NCBI GenBank assembly: GCA_017537025.1
Contig: JAFWCB010000001.1
Coordinates: 83,198-147,197 of the forward strand
Direction: 5' to 3'
Source of the DNA: Sediminibacterium sp.
GTDB lineage: Bacteria; Bacteroidota; Bacteroidia; Chitinophagales; Chitinophagaceae
DNA: 64,000 nt
The position numbers and the translations under genes are program-made. Below are positions 48,954 through 58,742 of this stretch, one piece after another. Position 1 is the stretch's first letter. Every line of letters begins with the position of its first letter. A model generated the notes under the pieces. The model was not told the DNA's origin. It saw only the letters and a list, made by a program, of their open reading frames with translations, and did no database searches.

Positions 48954-49322
48954 ATGAAAAAGATTCTCTTCTTTTTAACAGTAATCTTTGCTACATCACT
49001 TAGCCAAGTATCCGCACAACAAGGCCCTCCCAGTCCGGAACAAGTGATTGAAATGATGAAGCAGCGCGTAAAACCCGGCCTTATCGAGAAAACTAAAATC
49101 ACAGATGCTCAGGCCGACAAAGTAATCGAAACATTGGTTTGGGCTCAGGGTCAGATGCGTGGTATGCGCGACATGAGCCAAGAAGAACGCGAAAAGAAAA
49201 TGAAAGAAGTAAATGACGAGCGCACTAAGAAATTCAAAGCTATTCCACTCACCGAAGACCAAGTGAAAGCGGTGAACCAATACTTAGATGAAATGCGCAA
49301 TAATAGAGGTCCACGCGGTTAA
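48954..49322 (+). CDS. Small periplasmic Spy/CpxP-like helical protein
   Basis: The 122-residue product has a signal peptide (MKKILFFLTVIFATSLSQVS, cleavage at AQQ) and an all-helical, strongly charged body (KTKITDAQADKVIETLVWAQ, MSQEEREKKMKEVNDERTKK, LTEDQVKAVNQYLDEMRNNR). This layout, with LTxxQ-type helices, resembles periplasmic Spy/CpxP-like chaperone or stress proteins. The exact family is not certain. It is flanked by terminators on both sides, so it is a single-gene unit. Confidence 0.75.
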   Translation: MKKILFFLTVIFATSLSQVSAQQGPPSPEQVIEMMKQRVKPGLIEKTKITDAQADKVIETLVWAQGQMRGMRDMSQEEREKKMKEVNDERTKKFKAIPLTEDQVKAVNQYLDEMRNNRGPRG

Positions 49323-49345
49323 TTCTCGTTTCATATCCCCCATAA

Positions 49346-49380
49346 AAAAATCCCCCTGACAGTATTGATGGGGGATTTTT
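49346..49380. terminator. Bidirectional terminator between the Spy-like gene and accC
   Basis: AAAAATCCCCC (49346-49356) and GGGGGATTTTT (49370-49380) form an 11-bp perfect stem with a 13-base loop; A and T tracts on both flanks let it act for both converging genes. Confidence 0.88.
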
Positions 49381-49402
49381 AATGCTTACCAATCCGTTAT
49401 AC

Positions 49403-50740
49403 TTATTTCATCTTAAAACTCTCTAGGAACTTAGTTGTAAAATTTCCTTTACGGAAATCCTCATTCTGCATTAACTGCAAGTGAAAAGGAATGGTGGTTT
49501 TCACTCCTTCAATAACATATTCACTCAATGCTCTGTACATAGTATCTATCGCTTCCTCTCTGGTTTGTGCAACAGTAATAAGTTTACCAATCATAGAATC
49601 ATAATACGGAGGAATCACATATCCTGCATAAACATGGCTATCTACCCGCACCCCATGTCCACCAGGTGTAAATAAGGTGGTTATTTTACCCGGCGAAGGT
49701 CTAAAATCATTGTATGGATCTTCTGCATTGATTCTACATTCGATAGCATGCATCGTAGGCTCGTAATTTTTCCCTGAAATTTTATCACCGGCAGCAATTT
49801 TAATTTGCTCTTTAATCAAGTCAAAACTTACCACTTCTTCTGTAACACAATGCTCTACTTGTATTCTGGTATTCATTTCCATGAAGTAGAAGTTCCGATG
49901 TTTATCTACTAGAAACTCAATGGTACCAACACTTTCATAATTGATAGCAGAAGCAGCCTTAATTGCAGCTTCACCCATTTTCGCCCTTAATTCGGGGGTC
50001 ATAAATGGAGAAGGTGATTCCTCAACTAATTTTTGGTGACGCCTTTGAATAGAGCAATCTCTTTCGCTTAGGTGACAAACATTGCCATATTGATCACCTG
50101 CTACCTGTATTTCTATATGTCGGGGCTCTTCTACAAATTTCTCCATATAAACCCCATCATTTTTAAATGAAGCAGCTGCTTCCATTTTAGCAGTGGTATA
50201 TGCTTTTTCCATCTCCCCTTCTTCCCAAACAACACGCATACCTTTACCTCCCCCTCCGGCAGTGGCTTTTAATATAACCGGGTATCCTACTTCTTTAGCT
50301 AATGATTTAGCTTGTTCAACGCTCTCTAATAATCCTTCTCCGCCGGGTACAACAGGAACCCCTGCTTTAATCATGGTTTCTTTCGCAGTGATTTTATCTC
50401 CCATTTTATTGATCATTTCGGGAGTTGGTCCAATGAACTTGATACCATGATCAGCACAAATCTGAGAAAACTTGGCATTCTCTGCCAGAAAACCATAACC
50501 CGGATGAACAGCATCTGCATTGGTAATTTCCGCAGCAGCCATGATATGAGCAATATTCAAATACGAATCGGCACTTTGCGGCTTTCCTATACAAACCGCT
50601 TCATCAGCAAATTTTACGTGTAAACTTTCTTTATCGGCAGTTGAATAAACAGCAACTGTTTTAATACCCATTTCTCTGCAAGTACGAATTACCCGTAAAG
50701 CAATTTCACCTCTGTTTGCAATCAATATCTTCTTAAACAT
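49403..50740 (-). CDS. accC: Acetyl-CoA carboxylase biotin carboxylase subunit
   Basis: Carboxylates biotin on AccB with ATP and bicarbonate, first half-reaction of fatty acid synthesis. The 445-residue product starts [20 protein letters not shown] and contains the ATP-grasp blocks [17 protein letters not shown] and [20 protein letters not shown], and [20 protein letters not shown] with metal-binding residues. It lies 33 bases after accB in an accB-accC unit downstream of efp. Confidence 0.97.
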   Translation of the reverse strand: MFKKILIANRGEIALRVIRTCREMGIKTVAVYSTADKESLHVKFADEAVCIGKPQSADSYLNIAHIMAAAEITNADAVHPGYGFLAENAKFSQICADHGIKFIGPTPEMINKMGDKITAKETMIKAGVPVVPGGEGLLESVEQAKSLAKEVGYPVILKATAGGGGKGMRVVWEEGEMEKAYTTAKMEAAASFKNDGVYMEKFVEEPRHIEIQVAGDQYGNVCHLSERDCSIQRRHQKLVEESPSPFMTPELRAKMGEAAIKAASAINYESVGTIEFLVDKHRNFYFMEMNTRIQVEHCVTEEVVSFDLIKEQIKIAAGDKISGKNYEPTMHAIECRINAEDPYNDFRPSPGKITTLFTPGGHGVRVDSHVYAGYVIPPYYDSMIGKLITVAQTREEAIDTMYRALSEYVIEGVKTTIPFHLQLMQNEDFRKGNFTTKFLESFKMK

Positions 50741-50773
50741 GCTTAATTTTTTGGTAATGAAATCGATTTACTA

Positions 50774-51259
50774 CTAGGCAGGCTCAACGAGGAATAGGGG
50801 TTGATCGTATTCAACAGGACTAGCATCTTCTACCAATACTTTTACGATAGTGCCTTTTACCTCACTTTCGATTTCATTAAATAATTTCATGGCCTCAATG
50901 ATACAAACCACTTTGCCGGGAGACACTTCGGTTCCTACATCTGCTAACAAAGGTTTATCTGGAGCAGGACGACGATAGAAAGTTCCAATCATCGGACTTT
51001 TTATGGTTATAAAATTATCCGCTTTAGGAGCAGCAGGAGCCGGGGATGGAGCTGCCGCAGGTGTTGTTGGGGCTGCAGCAGGAGTTGAAGGCAGCGTTGG
51101 GGCAGCAGTGTACACTTGATGAACGGGTGCAGCAACTGTAACGGGTGCGTCTTCTTTTTGTTTGATGGTTACCTTCCCGTCTTTGTCTTCAATGCTTATC
51201 TCTCCAATATTACTTTTGTTGATAATTTTGATTAATTCGTGGATTTGCTTTAAGTCCAT
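50774..51259 (-). CDS. accB: Acetyl-CoA carboxylase biotin carboxyl carrier protein
   Basis: Carries biotin between carboxylase half-reactions. The start was set at MDLKQIHELIKIINKSNIGE (161 residues), the usual AccB start; three upstream residues of the longer frame are dropped. An Ala/Pro-rich flexible linker occupies about residues 50-83. The C-terminal biotinyl domain carries the EAMK site (IIEAMKLFNEIESEVKG) with the Lys to be biotinylated. A 9-bp hairpin lies upstream. Confidence 0.96.
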   Translation of the reverse strand: MDLKQIHELIKIINKSNIGEISIEDKDGKVTIKQKEDAPVTVAAPVHQVYTAAPTLPSTPAAAPTTPAAAPSPAPAAPKADNFITIKSPMIGTFYRRPAPDKPLLADVGTEVSPGKVVCIIEAMKLFNEIESEVKGTIVKVLVEDASPVEYDQPLFLVEPA

Positions 51260-51316
51260 AAATGGCAATTTTAGGGGTAAAATCAGTTAGATTTAGTGAA
51301 ATGGGAGGGCAAAATA

Positions 51317-51338
51317 GCCATTTTTTAGCAAAAATGGC
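51317..51338 (-). promoter_or_regulatory. Perfect 9-bp hairpin upstream of accB
   Basis: GCCATTTTT (51317-51325) and its exact complement (51330-51338) enclose a 4-base loop. It lies about 58 bases before the accB start and just after the efp terminator. It could be an operator or an mRNA hairpin. No T-run follows, so it is not a typical terminator. Confidence 0.4.
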
Positions 51339-51347
51339 AAAAAATAC

Positions 51348-51371
51348 AAAAACCCGGAATTCCGGGTTTTT
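51348..51371 (-). terminator. Intrinsic terminator after efp (24-bp perfect palindrome)
   Basis: The 24-base palindrome has a CCCGGAATTCCGGG core flanked by five A and five T on each side, eight bases after the efp stop. The symmetry makes it bidirectional. Confidence 0.82.
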
Positions 51372-51378
51372 AGTTAGT

Positions 51379-51945
51379 TTATTCTTTCACGCGCTCCACA
51401 TAATCTCCTGTTTTTGTGTTTATTCGTATCAATTCACCCTGATCAACGAATAAAGGCACCATAACAGTAGCTCCTGTTTCAACGGTGGCAGCTTTTAATG
51501 CTCTTGTAGCGGTATCCCCTTTCAAACCGGGTTCGCAATAAGTAATTTGCATCACAATTTTTTCCGGTAATTCTGCACCTATTGGTTGTTCTGTTTCTGT
51601 GTTAATAAATACAAAAACCTCTGACCCATCCTTTAAAAATTGGGGTGCATCGATCATATCTTCTGGCAATGCAATCTGTTCAAAAGTTTCATTGTTCATC
51701 AGGTTATACCCGCTATCGTCTTTATACAAAAACTGGAATGCCTTTTTTTCAACTCTTACAGGAAAAATATTTTCGCCACTATTCCATGTTTTTTCTATAG
51801 ACCGTTTATTGTCTACCCCTTTTAATTTAGCCCATACTTTAGCCGCTGCTCGAGCTGTTTTATTTTCGCCAAATTCTACTACAGAATATAAGCTGCCATC
51901 GAGCTTAATAATCATTCCCCTGCTAATATCTGATGTTGTTGCCAT
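51379..51945 (-). CDS. efp: Elongation factor P
   Basis: Relieves ribosome stalling on proline runs. The 188-residue product has the KOW-like N-terminal domain start MATTSDISRGMIIKLDGSLY, the loop region ENKTARAAAKVWAKLKG where other EF-Ps carry a modified residue, and the C-terminal OB domains (VMQITYCEPGLKGDTATRAL, VPLFVDQGELIRINTKTGDY). The loop is of the unmodified-Lys-poor type common in Bacteroidota. It is transcribed ahead of accB-accC but separated by a terminator. Confidence 0.96.
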   Translation of the reverse strand: MATTSDISRGMIIKLDGSLYSVVEFGENKTARAAAKVWAKLKGVDNKRSIEKTWNSGENIFPVRVEKKAFQFLYKDDSGYNLMNNETFEQIALPEDMIDAPQFLKDGSEVFVFINTETEQPIGAELPEKIVMQITYCEPGLKGDTATRALKAATVETGATVMVPLFVDQGELIRINTKTGDYVERVKE

Positions 51946-51979
51946 ATACTTATTTTATAATAAACACAATAAACTGGCG

Positions 51980-51987
51980 CAAAAGTA
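51980..51987 (-). promoter_or_regulatory. Bacteroidota -7 promoter box of efp
   Basis: TACTTTTG on the minus strand matches TAnnTTTG, 34 bases before the efp start codon. A TTG lies at 52006-52008 with an 18-base spacer. Confidence 0.5.
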
Positions 51988-52006
51988 GGGATTGAAAGGC
52001 AAAAGC

Positions 52007-52043
52007 AAAAATAGTATGCCTATTTTTAATGACCCAAATAGGC
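52007..52043 (+). promoter_or_regulatory. Two overlapping, mutually exclusive inverted repeats before the DUF4198 gene
   Basis: AAAAATAG/CTATTTTT (52007-52014 and 52020-52027) and GCCTATTT/AAATAGGC (52018-52025 and 52036-52043) are both perfect 8-bp inverted repeats that share bases 52018-52025, so only one hairpin can form at a time. They lie 22 bases before the start codon of the next gene and could act as operator or switch. The region also overlaps the efp promoter on the other strand. Confidence 0.4.
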
Positions 52044-52065
52044 GGGCTTCACTATTTAAGTAGTT

Positions 52066-52869
52066 ATGAAACAGAAATATGTTTTTTTATTTGTATTTGC
52101 AATTTTAGTTGTTACAGGTATTGCGCATGAATTTTGGTTATCTCCAAAGCGTTTCTTTTATACAAAAAATGACATTGCAGTTATAAAATTTTCAGTTGGT
52201 GAAGGGTTTATGGGTGAGAATTGGAAGGGCGATAAAAGTCGAATTATTCAACTAATACATATTACCCCTTCAGGCCAAGCAATCGATTTAAAAGACAGTT
52301 TAAGTCTTTCCCCCGGTGATTCGTTAAAGCTTTTTTTATCAAAGGAAGGAACTAATATGATCTACTTTAATAGTACGAATTCTTTTATCAGCCTTGATCC
52401 AAAAAAATTTAATGCCTATTTAGAGGAGGATGGCTTACAGTACATAAAAGCTGAAAGAAAAAAGTATAATGAAGAAAACAAGAACAGTAATGAATACTAC
52501 CAAAGAAGTGTAAAAACAATTTTACAAGTTGGGAATACTTTAACAGATGCATGCACAAAACCTACAAGCCTTCCCTTAGACATTATTCCATTGAAAAATC
52601 CGTATCAGAAAACGAAAGATAAAAAAATGCCTTTCTTGATTTTATTTAAAGGAAAACCTTTAGCGAATTATGTTGTAAAAATTTGGTCGAAATTAAATTT
52701 TACAAAAGTTTCCGTACAAGAACTAAGAACAGATAGTAACGGTAAAATTTTGTTACCGAAAATACATGGGGTAATGATGGTGAGTACTGTTTATATGGAA
52801 CGCATCGTGGATGACCCTAAAGCACAGTGGCAAAGCTATTGGAGCAGTTGCACCTTCGAAAATAAATAA
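52066..52869 (+). CDS. DUF4198-like secreted protein
   Basis: The 267-residue product has a signal peptide (VFLFVFAILVVTGIAHEFWL) with AHEFWLSP directly after cleavage, the typical mature N-terminus of the DUF4198 family, often linked to metal (nickel, cobalt) uptake genes. The C-terminal GKPLANYVVKIWSKLNF and RTDSNGKILLPKIHG match the family's Ig-like domain. The conserved His is consistent with metal binding. No metal transporter gene is adjacent, so the link is weak. It stands alone, three bases before the convergent membrane-protein gene. Confidence 0.75.
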   Translation: MKQKYVFLFVFAILVVTGIAHEFWLSPKRFFYTKNDIAVIKFSVGEGFMGENWKGDKSRIIQLIHITPSGQAIDLKDSLSLSPGDSLKLFLSKEGTNMIYFNSTNSFISLDPKKFNAYLEEDGLQYIKAERKKYNEENKNSNEYYQRSVKTILQVGNTLTDACTKPTSLPLDIIPLKNPYQKTKDKKMPFLILFKGKPLANYVVKIWSKLNFTKVSVQELRTDSNGKILLPKIHGVMMVSTVYMERIVDDPKAQWQSYWSSCTFENK

Positions 52870-52872
52870 ACT

Positions 52873-53376
52873 TTATTGTGCCATAAATTTAGAAGCGTAT
52901 TGTCGCATTAATTTAAAACTGATAAAAACATGAGCAAGGGAGATACTACCGACTATTAATAAAAAAGCGGATACCCCTTTGAACATACGAAACAAAACAT
53001 CAACTGAAATTTGCTTACCGAGTTGTGGCTGTGCTTCTAACATAGTACTCAATTGCTGCCTTAATGTTATATCACTGGTACTAAAACTTTGCAAGGCACT
53101 CAAGATAAACATTACAGAAATAAATGCAGCTCCATAAGCATTCACTTTGATCCAGTCTTTCAGGCTGCTGCTAACTGTATTTTGTCGAATAATTACTTTT
53201 ATCAGAAACTGTAAACTTGTAAAACAATAAATCGTATAGCAAATAAGTACGAAAGCCATTAGCAAAAAAGCTGGGTTTGTACTTATCGCCATAAAAAAAA
53301 TAATGATACCCATCAATCCAAAAATCAGTGCAACAGGTATCATTAAAAAACTAAAAATTCTATAAATAAGTAGCAT
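52873..53376 (-). CDS. Membrane protein of unknown function, last gene of the ATP-grasp/alpha-E/transglutaminase cluster
   Basis: The 167-residue product has four likely membrane helices (FSFLMIPVALIFGLMGIIIF, AFLLMAFVLICYTIYCFTSL, AAFISVMFILSALQSF, VSAFLLIVGSISLAHVFISF). I do not recognise the family. It lies two bases after the transglutaminase gene, so it is probably co-transcribed with that cassette, but I do not know whether it is functionally part of it. Confidence 0.7.
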   Translation of the reverse strand: MLLIYRIFSFLMIPVALIFGLMGIIIFFMAISTNPAFLLMAFVLICYTIYCFTSLQFLIKVIIRQNTVSSSLKDWIKVNAYGAAFISVMFILSALQSFSTSDITLRQQLSTMLEAQPQLGKQISVDVLFRMFKGVSAFLLIVGSISLAHVFISFKLMRQYASKFMAQ

Positions 53377-53378
53377 AG

Positions 53379-54317
53379 TTACTGTTGTTGTGCAGCGAAG
53401 TTATTAAATAAATTGGGGGTATCGGTATCTGCCAATTTCTCCATTTTCACATTATTCATTTCTTCAAACACAACACCATCTTCATAACCAACAGATACAT
53501 ACACAGATAATGACTGCTTTGAAATACCCTTAAAAGTTCCTTTAACCGGAGTACAATCCTTGAAATCCCTTCCAACAGCAAGTTTTACATGATGGCTTCC
53601 AGCCCAACAGTTATTGGTCGGGTCTATTCCTGCCCATCCATAATCCGGAATAAAAGCTTCTACCCACGCATGTGTAGCGCCTTCGCCACGCATTCCGTTT
53701 TTATTCGGGCAAATATATCCGCTAACATAACGAGCAGGGATATTCATCCTGCGAAGAAGCGCTAACAATACATGTGAAAAATCTTGACAAACGCCTGCTT
53801 TTTGCGTAATAATTTCATCTACAGTAGTTTCTATTGTTGTAATTCCTTTTATATATCGAAAATGATTAAAGATATATTCATTACAGCTAACAATGAGTGA
53901 TACTAATGTTTTATCCCTTCTATAAAGATCATTCACACATTGTGTAAGCCAATCCTCTTGTTGCATGAATTCGGGGCTCACATATTGTAACAATTGAAGT
54001 TGCTGAGAATCGTATGTATAATTTGAAACGATTATTTGCGGCAAATCAGATATATCGAAGGTTTTGGTTGCAACAGTGAGTTTACTTTCAATAGTAAGTG
54101 TTTGATGCGGATAAGTAATCGAAAAATTACCTGTTTTATTCCCCCAGTAATCTACAAATTCAAAAATATCCGGATCGCCGGTAATACTAATTTCGTGATT
54201 AATTAATTGCTGGGAGGGAACTGCAAGTGGATAAATCTTTATTTCATTCACACTCTCCTTAACAGGGTATTCATATTCGTATTTTGTAATGTGGTGGATC
54301 TTAAAAACAGACATCAA
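53379..54317 (-). CDS. Transglutaminase-like family protein
   Basis: The 312-residue product has an N-terminal beta domain (MSVFKIHHITKYEYEYPVKE) and a papain-like transglutaminase core with the catalytic Cys in QKAGVCQDFSHVLLALLRRM, His in GEGATHAWVEAFIPDYGWAG, and Asp in GIDPTNNCW. This is the cassette type that accompanies circularly permuted ATP-grasp and alpha-E proteins. Such proteins are thought to form or break isopeptide bonds. The start uses either of two adjacent Met codons. It lies seven bases after the alpha-E gene. Confidence 0.92.
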   Translation of the reverse strand: MMSVFKIHHITKYEYEYPVKESVNEIKIYPLAVPSQQLINHEISITGDPDIFEFVDYWGNKTGNFSITYPHQTLTIESKLTVATKTFDISDLPQIIVSNYTYDSQQLQLLQYVSPEFMQQEDWLTQCVNDLYRRDKTLVSLIVSCNEYIFNHFRYIKGITTIETTVDEIITQKAGVCQDFSHVLLALLRRMNIPARYVSGYICPNKNGMRGEGATHAWVEAFIPDYGWAGIDPTNNCWAGSHHVKLAVGRDFKDCTPVKGTFKGISKQSLSVYVSVGYEDGVVFEEMNNVKMEKLADTDTPNLFNNFAAQQQ

Positions 54318-54323
54318 TATATA

Positions 54324-55265
54324 TTAAGCATAAGAGAAATAGGTTTTACCGAATAAACTACTAAACTCATTTAATTCTCGCCTTATCATTTGCAAATAAG
54401 TTTCCAAACCCGTCTGTTCAATAGCAGCTAGGTCTGCAAATTTAACCTGACTAGCAACACGGCCGAAAGATCTTTTCAACATATCTGTTCCTTCAGCAGC
54501 ATTATCATTGGTAATATCGAGTAAATATTTATTAGCTCTATCCAAAGAATAATATAAAGATCTTGGGAAATAATGATCAAATAATACCTGCTTCGCTACA
54601 TTTCGATTATGATCTTGATTATTATAATTCTTTAAGTGTAATTCATAACCGGATAATGCTAATAATAGATTTCTCCAGAAAATGATGTCTTGCTCGTTTT
54701 CTAAACTATAGTTGATTCTACGATAAAAATTATGTACATACTCCACGGTAAGTAAACAACGTTCTGTGAACTTTCCCAAATTCATATAATTCCACCCTTT
54801 CCCTCTAGGCATAGTACTATCAGAAATACCAATATATTGATCACTAGCTGCGATCAATTCATCTAAAACCGTAATGGCATCTGCACTATTAAGTCTTGCA
54901 CTAAGGGTATGATTATTTACCAAATGATAAATATGGTTTACCTGCTCCCACACTTCTTTGGTAATTTGATCTTGAACACCACGTGCATTTTCTCTGGCAC
55001 GGGTAATAATAGAACGTAAAGAGTTATTATTATGAGGACTGAGTATAAGATATTCTAATGCAGCCGATTCATTTGCTTGTAAACTGTTTATTTTCTCCTC
55101 CGCTAAAGAAGTGAAAATTTCTAAAGCAGGCTGCCAGCTCATCCCGCCTGCTTGTACTTTATCAAAAGAAAGGATATAACTGGTTTTTAATAATCGCAGC
55201 ATACCATCTGTCCTTTCCATATAGCGTTGCAGCCAATATAATGAATCTGCTATTCTACTAAGCAT
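54324..55265 (-). CDS. Alpha-E domain-containing protein
   Basis: The 313-residue all-helical product starts MLSRIADSLYWLQRYMERTD, the hallmark N-terminus of the alpha-E (DUF403) family, and has the family's GWNYMNLGKFTERCLLTVEY block. Alpha-E proteins always accompany circularly permuted ATP-grasp proteins and transglutaminases, which predicts a peptide-tagging or peptide-synthesis role. It lies between those genes with gaps of six and nine bases. Confidence 0.92.
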   Translation of the reverse strand: MLSRIADSLYWLQRYMERTDGMLRLLKTSYILSFDKVQAGGMSWQPALEIFTSLAEEKINSLQANESAALEYLILSPHNNNSLRSIITRARENARGVQDQITKEVWEQVNHIYHLVNNHTLSARLNSADAITVLDELIAASDQYIGISDSTMPRGKGWNYMNLGKFTERCLLTVEYVHNFYRRINYSLENEQDIIFWRNLLLALSGYELHLKNYNNQDHNRNVAKQVLFDHYFPRSLYYSLDRANKYLLDITNDNAAEGTDMLKRSFGRVASQVKFADLAAIEQTGLETYLQMIRRELNEFSSLFGKTYFSYA

Positions 55266-55274
55266 ACGTGTAGG

Positions 55275-56738
55275 TTAATAGTTAGAAATAGATTGATCAA
55301 TTACCCAGGTATCTTTACTACCCCCACCTTGAGATGAATTTACTACCAATGAACCTTCTCGAAGTGCAACACGCGTTAAGCCTCCCGGCACAATATCAAT
55401 ACCTTTGGGACCGCATAACGCGTAAGGGCGAAGGTCTACATGCCTTGCTTGTAAAGTACCATCTAATAAACAGGGAACCGTTGATAAAGAAATAATTGGC
55501 TGAGCAATAAAATTTCTCGGGTTTGCGGAGATCGCCATTTTTGTTTTCTTCAATAATTCTTCGGAGGCACTATTGCCCATAACCAACCCATATCCGCCGG
55601 ATTGGTTTGTTTCTTTGATTACCATTTTTTCAATATGACTGAATACGTATTCTCTTTCTGCCTCTTTTTCCATTTGATAAGTAGGAACATTAGGAAGAAT
55701 GGGATCTTCATTCAGATAGTATTTGATCATTTGTGGAACGTACGCATACACGGCTTTATCGTCTGCTACTCCATTACCCAATGCATTTACAATAGCTACA
55801 TTTCCTTTATGATAGGCACTTATTAAGCCTGGTACGCCCAATGCACTATCCGGCTTGAACACAAGCGGATCCAAAAATTCATCATCTACCCTTCTGTATA
55901 TAACATCAACCTGTTTTAACCCATCGGTTGTTTTCATATACACTTTCTGATTATCTACCAACAAATCTCTTCCCTCTACGAGTTGAATACCCATTTGTCG
56001 GGCAAGAAAGGTATGCTCAAAATAAGCCGAATTATATACTCCCGGTGTAAGTAATACCACAACCGGATTACTGATTTGCCGGGGTGATAAAGCAACTAAA
56101 TTATCGTAGAGTACGAGTGGGTACTGGTTCACCATTCTAACATTATTCCCTGCTAATAAATCGGGGAAAATGCGCTTGGTAACTTCCCTGTTTTCGAGCA
56201 TATAAGAAACTCCCGATGGCGTCCTTAAATTGTCTTCTAGAATATAAAAAGTACCATCTTCGCCACGTATTAAATCAATACCTGCTATGTGTACATAAAT
56301 ATCGTGGGGCACTTTAATGCCATGCACTTGATGTGTAAAATGGGGGCAGGATGCAATTAAGGCAGCAGGTAAAACATTGTCCTTCAGAATTTGTTGATCA
56401 CTATAAATATCTTTTAGAAAAAGATTCAAGGCTTTTAGGCGTTGTTTGATCCCCGATTCAATATGTAGCCATTCCGCCGCTGTTATAATACGTGGAATGA
56501 TATCGAATGGAAAAATGCGTTCTATGCCTTCATTATCGTTATATACTGTAAAAGTAATTCCTTGACTCATGAACAATTCTGCCGCTAATTGATGTTTTCG
56601 CTGCAGTTGTTCTAAACTAAGCTTGCTAAGCGCTTTAAAAATATGCTGGTAAGTAGCACGAATATGATCGTTTTCCTTCATTTCATCCCATATACCCGGT
56701 TTTATTGTATAGGCCCGAAATAATTTTTCTATCTCCAT
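55275..56738 (-). CDS. Circularly permuted type 2 ATP-grasp protein
   Basis: Predicted ATP-dependent carboxylate-amine ligase. The 487-residue product shows ATP-grasp motifs in permuted order: FPFDIIPRIITAAEWLHIES, IAGIDLIRGEDGTFYILEDN, LRTPSGVSYMLENREVTKRI and, near the end, KETNQSGGYGLVMG with the Gly-rich ATP loop, and FIAQPIISLSTVPCLLDGTL. It is the first gene of the ATP-grasp/alpha-E/transglutaminase operon. The amine and acid substrates are unknown. Confidence 0.92.
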   Translation of the reverse strand: MEIEKLFRAYTIKPGIWDEMKENDHIRATYQHIFKALSKLSLEQLQRKHQLAAELFMSQGITFTVYNDNEGIERIFPFDIIPRIITAAEWLHIESGIKQRLKALNLFLKDIYSDQQILKDNVLPAALIASCPHFTHQVHGIKVPHDIYVHIAGIDLIRGEDGTFYILEDNLRTPSGVSYMLENREVTKRIFPDLLAGNNVRMVNQYPLVLYDNLVALSPRQISNPVVVLLTPGVYNSAYFEHTFLARQMGIQLVEGRDLLVDNQKVYMKTTDGLKQVDVIYRRVDDEFLDPLVFKPDSALGVPGLISAYHKGNVAIVNALGNGVADDKAVYAYVPQMIKYYLNEDPILPNVPTYQMEKEAEREYVFSHIEKMVIKETNQSGGYGLVMGNSASEELLKKTKMAISANPRNFIAQPIISLSTVPCLLDGTLQARHVDLRPYALCGPKGIDIVPGGLTRVALREGSLVVNSSQGGGSKDTWVIDQSISNY

Positions 56739-56887
56739 AACCTAATATACATAAAACAAGGGAATTGGCTTGAAAAAAAACATATACATAATTTTTTAAT
56801 GTATTTGTTTATGTACCTGCTTAAGCAGAATTTGCAAAAAAATTCTTGACTTTAAAAAGAAGTATATCCTCTTGCTTACTAAGCTTA

Positions 56888-58714
56888 TTATTTAAAATTC
56901 AATTTTATCTGCAATTCCTCGAATTGTTTATCATCAATAGTACTAGGTGCATCGAGCATTACATCTCGTCCACTATTATTTTTAGGGAAAGCTATAAAAT
57001 CGCGGATACTTTCACTTCCACCAAGAATAGAACAAAGCCTGTCGAAGCCAAAAGCGATACCACCATGTGGTGGGGCACCGTATTCAAATGCACCTAATAA
57101 GAAACCAAATTTATGAAGCGCTTCTTCTTCGCTCATACCTAGAGCAGCAAACATTTTTTCCTGAAGCGAGCGTTGATAAATACGTATCGAACCTCCCCCA
57201 ATTTCATTTCCATTTAATACCAAATCGTATGCATTGGCTTTAATATTGGAATAAGGGTGTTCTAAATATTTGTCGGCATTTTCAATAGCAGGATTATTAT
57301 TGATCATCACTTCAATATGATCAGGCTTTGGCGAAGTAAAAGGATGGTGACGAGCTACCCAACGATTTTCATCTTCCGCATATTCAAAAAGTGGAAAATC
57401 GAGTACCCATAATAATTTAAATTCATTATCCTTACGTAATCCCAAACGTTTTCCAAGTTCTAAACGAAGATCACTGATTGCTTTTCTGGTTCGTTCTTCT
57501 CTACCTGCTACTATCAATACTAAATCACCGGCTACTGCACCTGCTGCATCTGCAATAGCTTTCAATTTTTCTTCACTGTAAAATTTATCTACACTACTCT
57601 TATAGGTACCATCTACATTACACTTAATGTAAACAAGACCTTGCATACCTATTTGCGGACGTTTAACCCATTCGGTAAGCTCATCTGTTTGTTTACGGGT
57701 ATATTCAGCACAACCCGGTACAGCAATCGCCAATACCGTTTCTGCATTATCAAATACACCAAATCCTGCGCCATTGATCAAGTCTCCGGTAGCTGTAATT
57801 TTTCCCCCTTTTCGAAATGCGGATTTTAGGTTGAGCACTTGCATACCATAACGAATATCAGGTTTATCGTTTCCGTATTGCCACATCGCATCTTCCCATG
57901 TCATACGCTCCACCCTATCGGTATAATCTATATTTTTAACGTCTTTGAATACCCGCTTCACCAAACCTTCAAACATATTCAAAATATCTTCTTGCTCTAC
58001 AAATGTCATTTCACAGTCTATCTGCGTAAATTCAGGTTGGCGATCGGCGCGCAGGTCTTCATCCCTAAAACATTTTACAATTTGATAGTAGCGATCGTAA
58101 CCACTCACCATCAATAATTGCTTGAAAGTTTGTGGCGATTGAGGAAGTGCATAAAATTGGCCGGGGTTCATCCTGGAAGGCACCACAAAATCACGTGCCC
58201 CTTCAGGAGTAGATTTAATAAGGAATGGCGTTTCAATATCCATGAATAAATTTTCATGCATATAATTACGTACCGAACGATTCACGGCATAACGTAATTC
58301 TAAATTTTTCTTTACCGCATTTCTTCGCAGATCTAAAAAACGATATTTCATCCGTAAATCATCTCCACCATCTGTATCATCCTGAATGGTGAATGGGGGA
58401 ACGGCAGACTTATTTAAAATAGAAAATGAGGTAACATTAATTTCAATTTCACCTGTAGGAATGTGTAGATTCTTATTACTTCTTTCAGTAACAGTTCCTA
58501 CTACTTGTATCACATATTCTCTCCCTATTGGTTGTTCTTCCAACTTTGTATTTAATGACTCTCCAAATAACAATTGGGTAATACCATAACGATCTCTCAA
58601 GTCTACAAAAGTAATAGCTCCGAATTTCCTAACTGTTTGAACCCACCCTGCCAGGGTTACTGTTGTTCCGATATTCTCTTTTCTTAACTCACCACAGGTA
58701 TTCGTACGATACAT
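56888..58714 (-). CDS. aspS: Aspartate-tRNA ligase
   Basis: Charges tRNA-Asp. The 608-residue bacterial-type enzyme includes the N-terminal OB anticodon-binding domain ([20 protein letters not shown]), class II motif 2 ([20 protein letters not shown]), the GAD insertion domain typical of bacterial aspartyl-tRNA synthetases (about residues 315-420), and motif 3 [20 protein letters not shown]. The start [16 protein letters not shown] is the expected one. Confidence 0.97.
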   Translation of the reverse strand: MYRTNTCGELRKENIGTTVTLAGWVQTVRKFGAITFVDLRDRYGITQLLFGESLNTKLEEQPIGREYVIQVVGTVTERSNKNLHIPTGEIEINVTSFSILNKSAVPPFTIQDDTDGGDDLRMKYRFLDLRRNAVKKNLELRYAVNRSVRNYMHENLFMDIETPFLIKSTPEGARDFVVPSRMNPGQFYALPQSPQTFKQLLMVSGYDRYYQIVKCFRDEDLRADRQPEFTQIDCEMTFVEQEDILNMFEGLVKRVFKDVKNIDYTDRVERMTWEDAMWQYGNDKPDIRYGMQVLNLKSAFRKGGKITATGDLINGAGFGVFDNAETVLAIAVPGCAEYTRKQTDELTEWVKRPQIGMQGLVYIKCNVDGTYKSSVDKFYSEEKLKAIADAAGAVAGDLVLIVAGREERTRKAISDLRLELGKRLGLRKDNEFKLLWVLDFPLFEYAEDENRWVARHHPFTSPKPDHIEVMINNNPAIENADKYLEHPYSNIKANAYDLVLNGNEIGGGSIRIYQRSLQEKMFAALGMSEEEALHKFGFLLGAFEYGAPPHGGIAFGFDRLCSILGGSESIRDFIAFPKNNSGRDVMLDAPSTIDDKQFEELQIKLNFK

Positions 58715-58742
58715 GACGCTGTTTTATTAATTAGTTGGGTTG

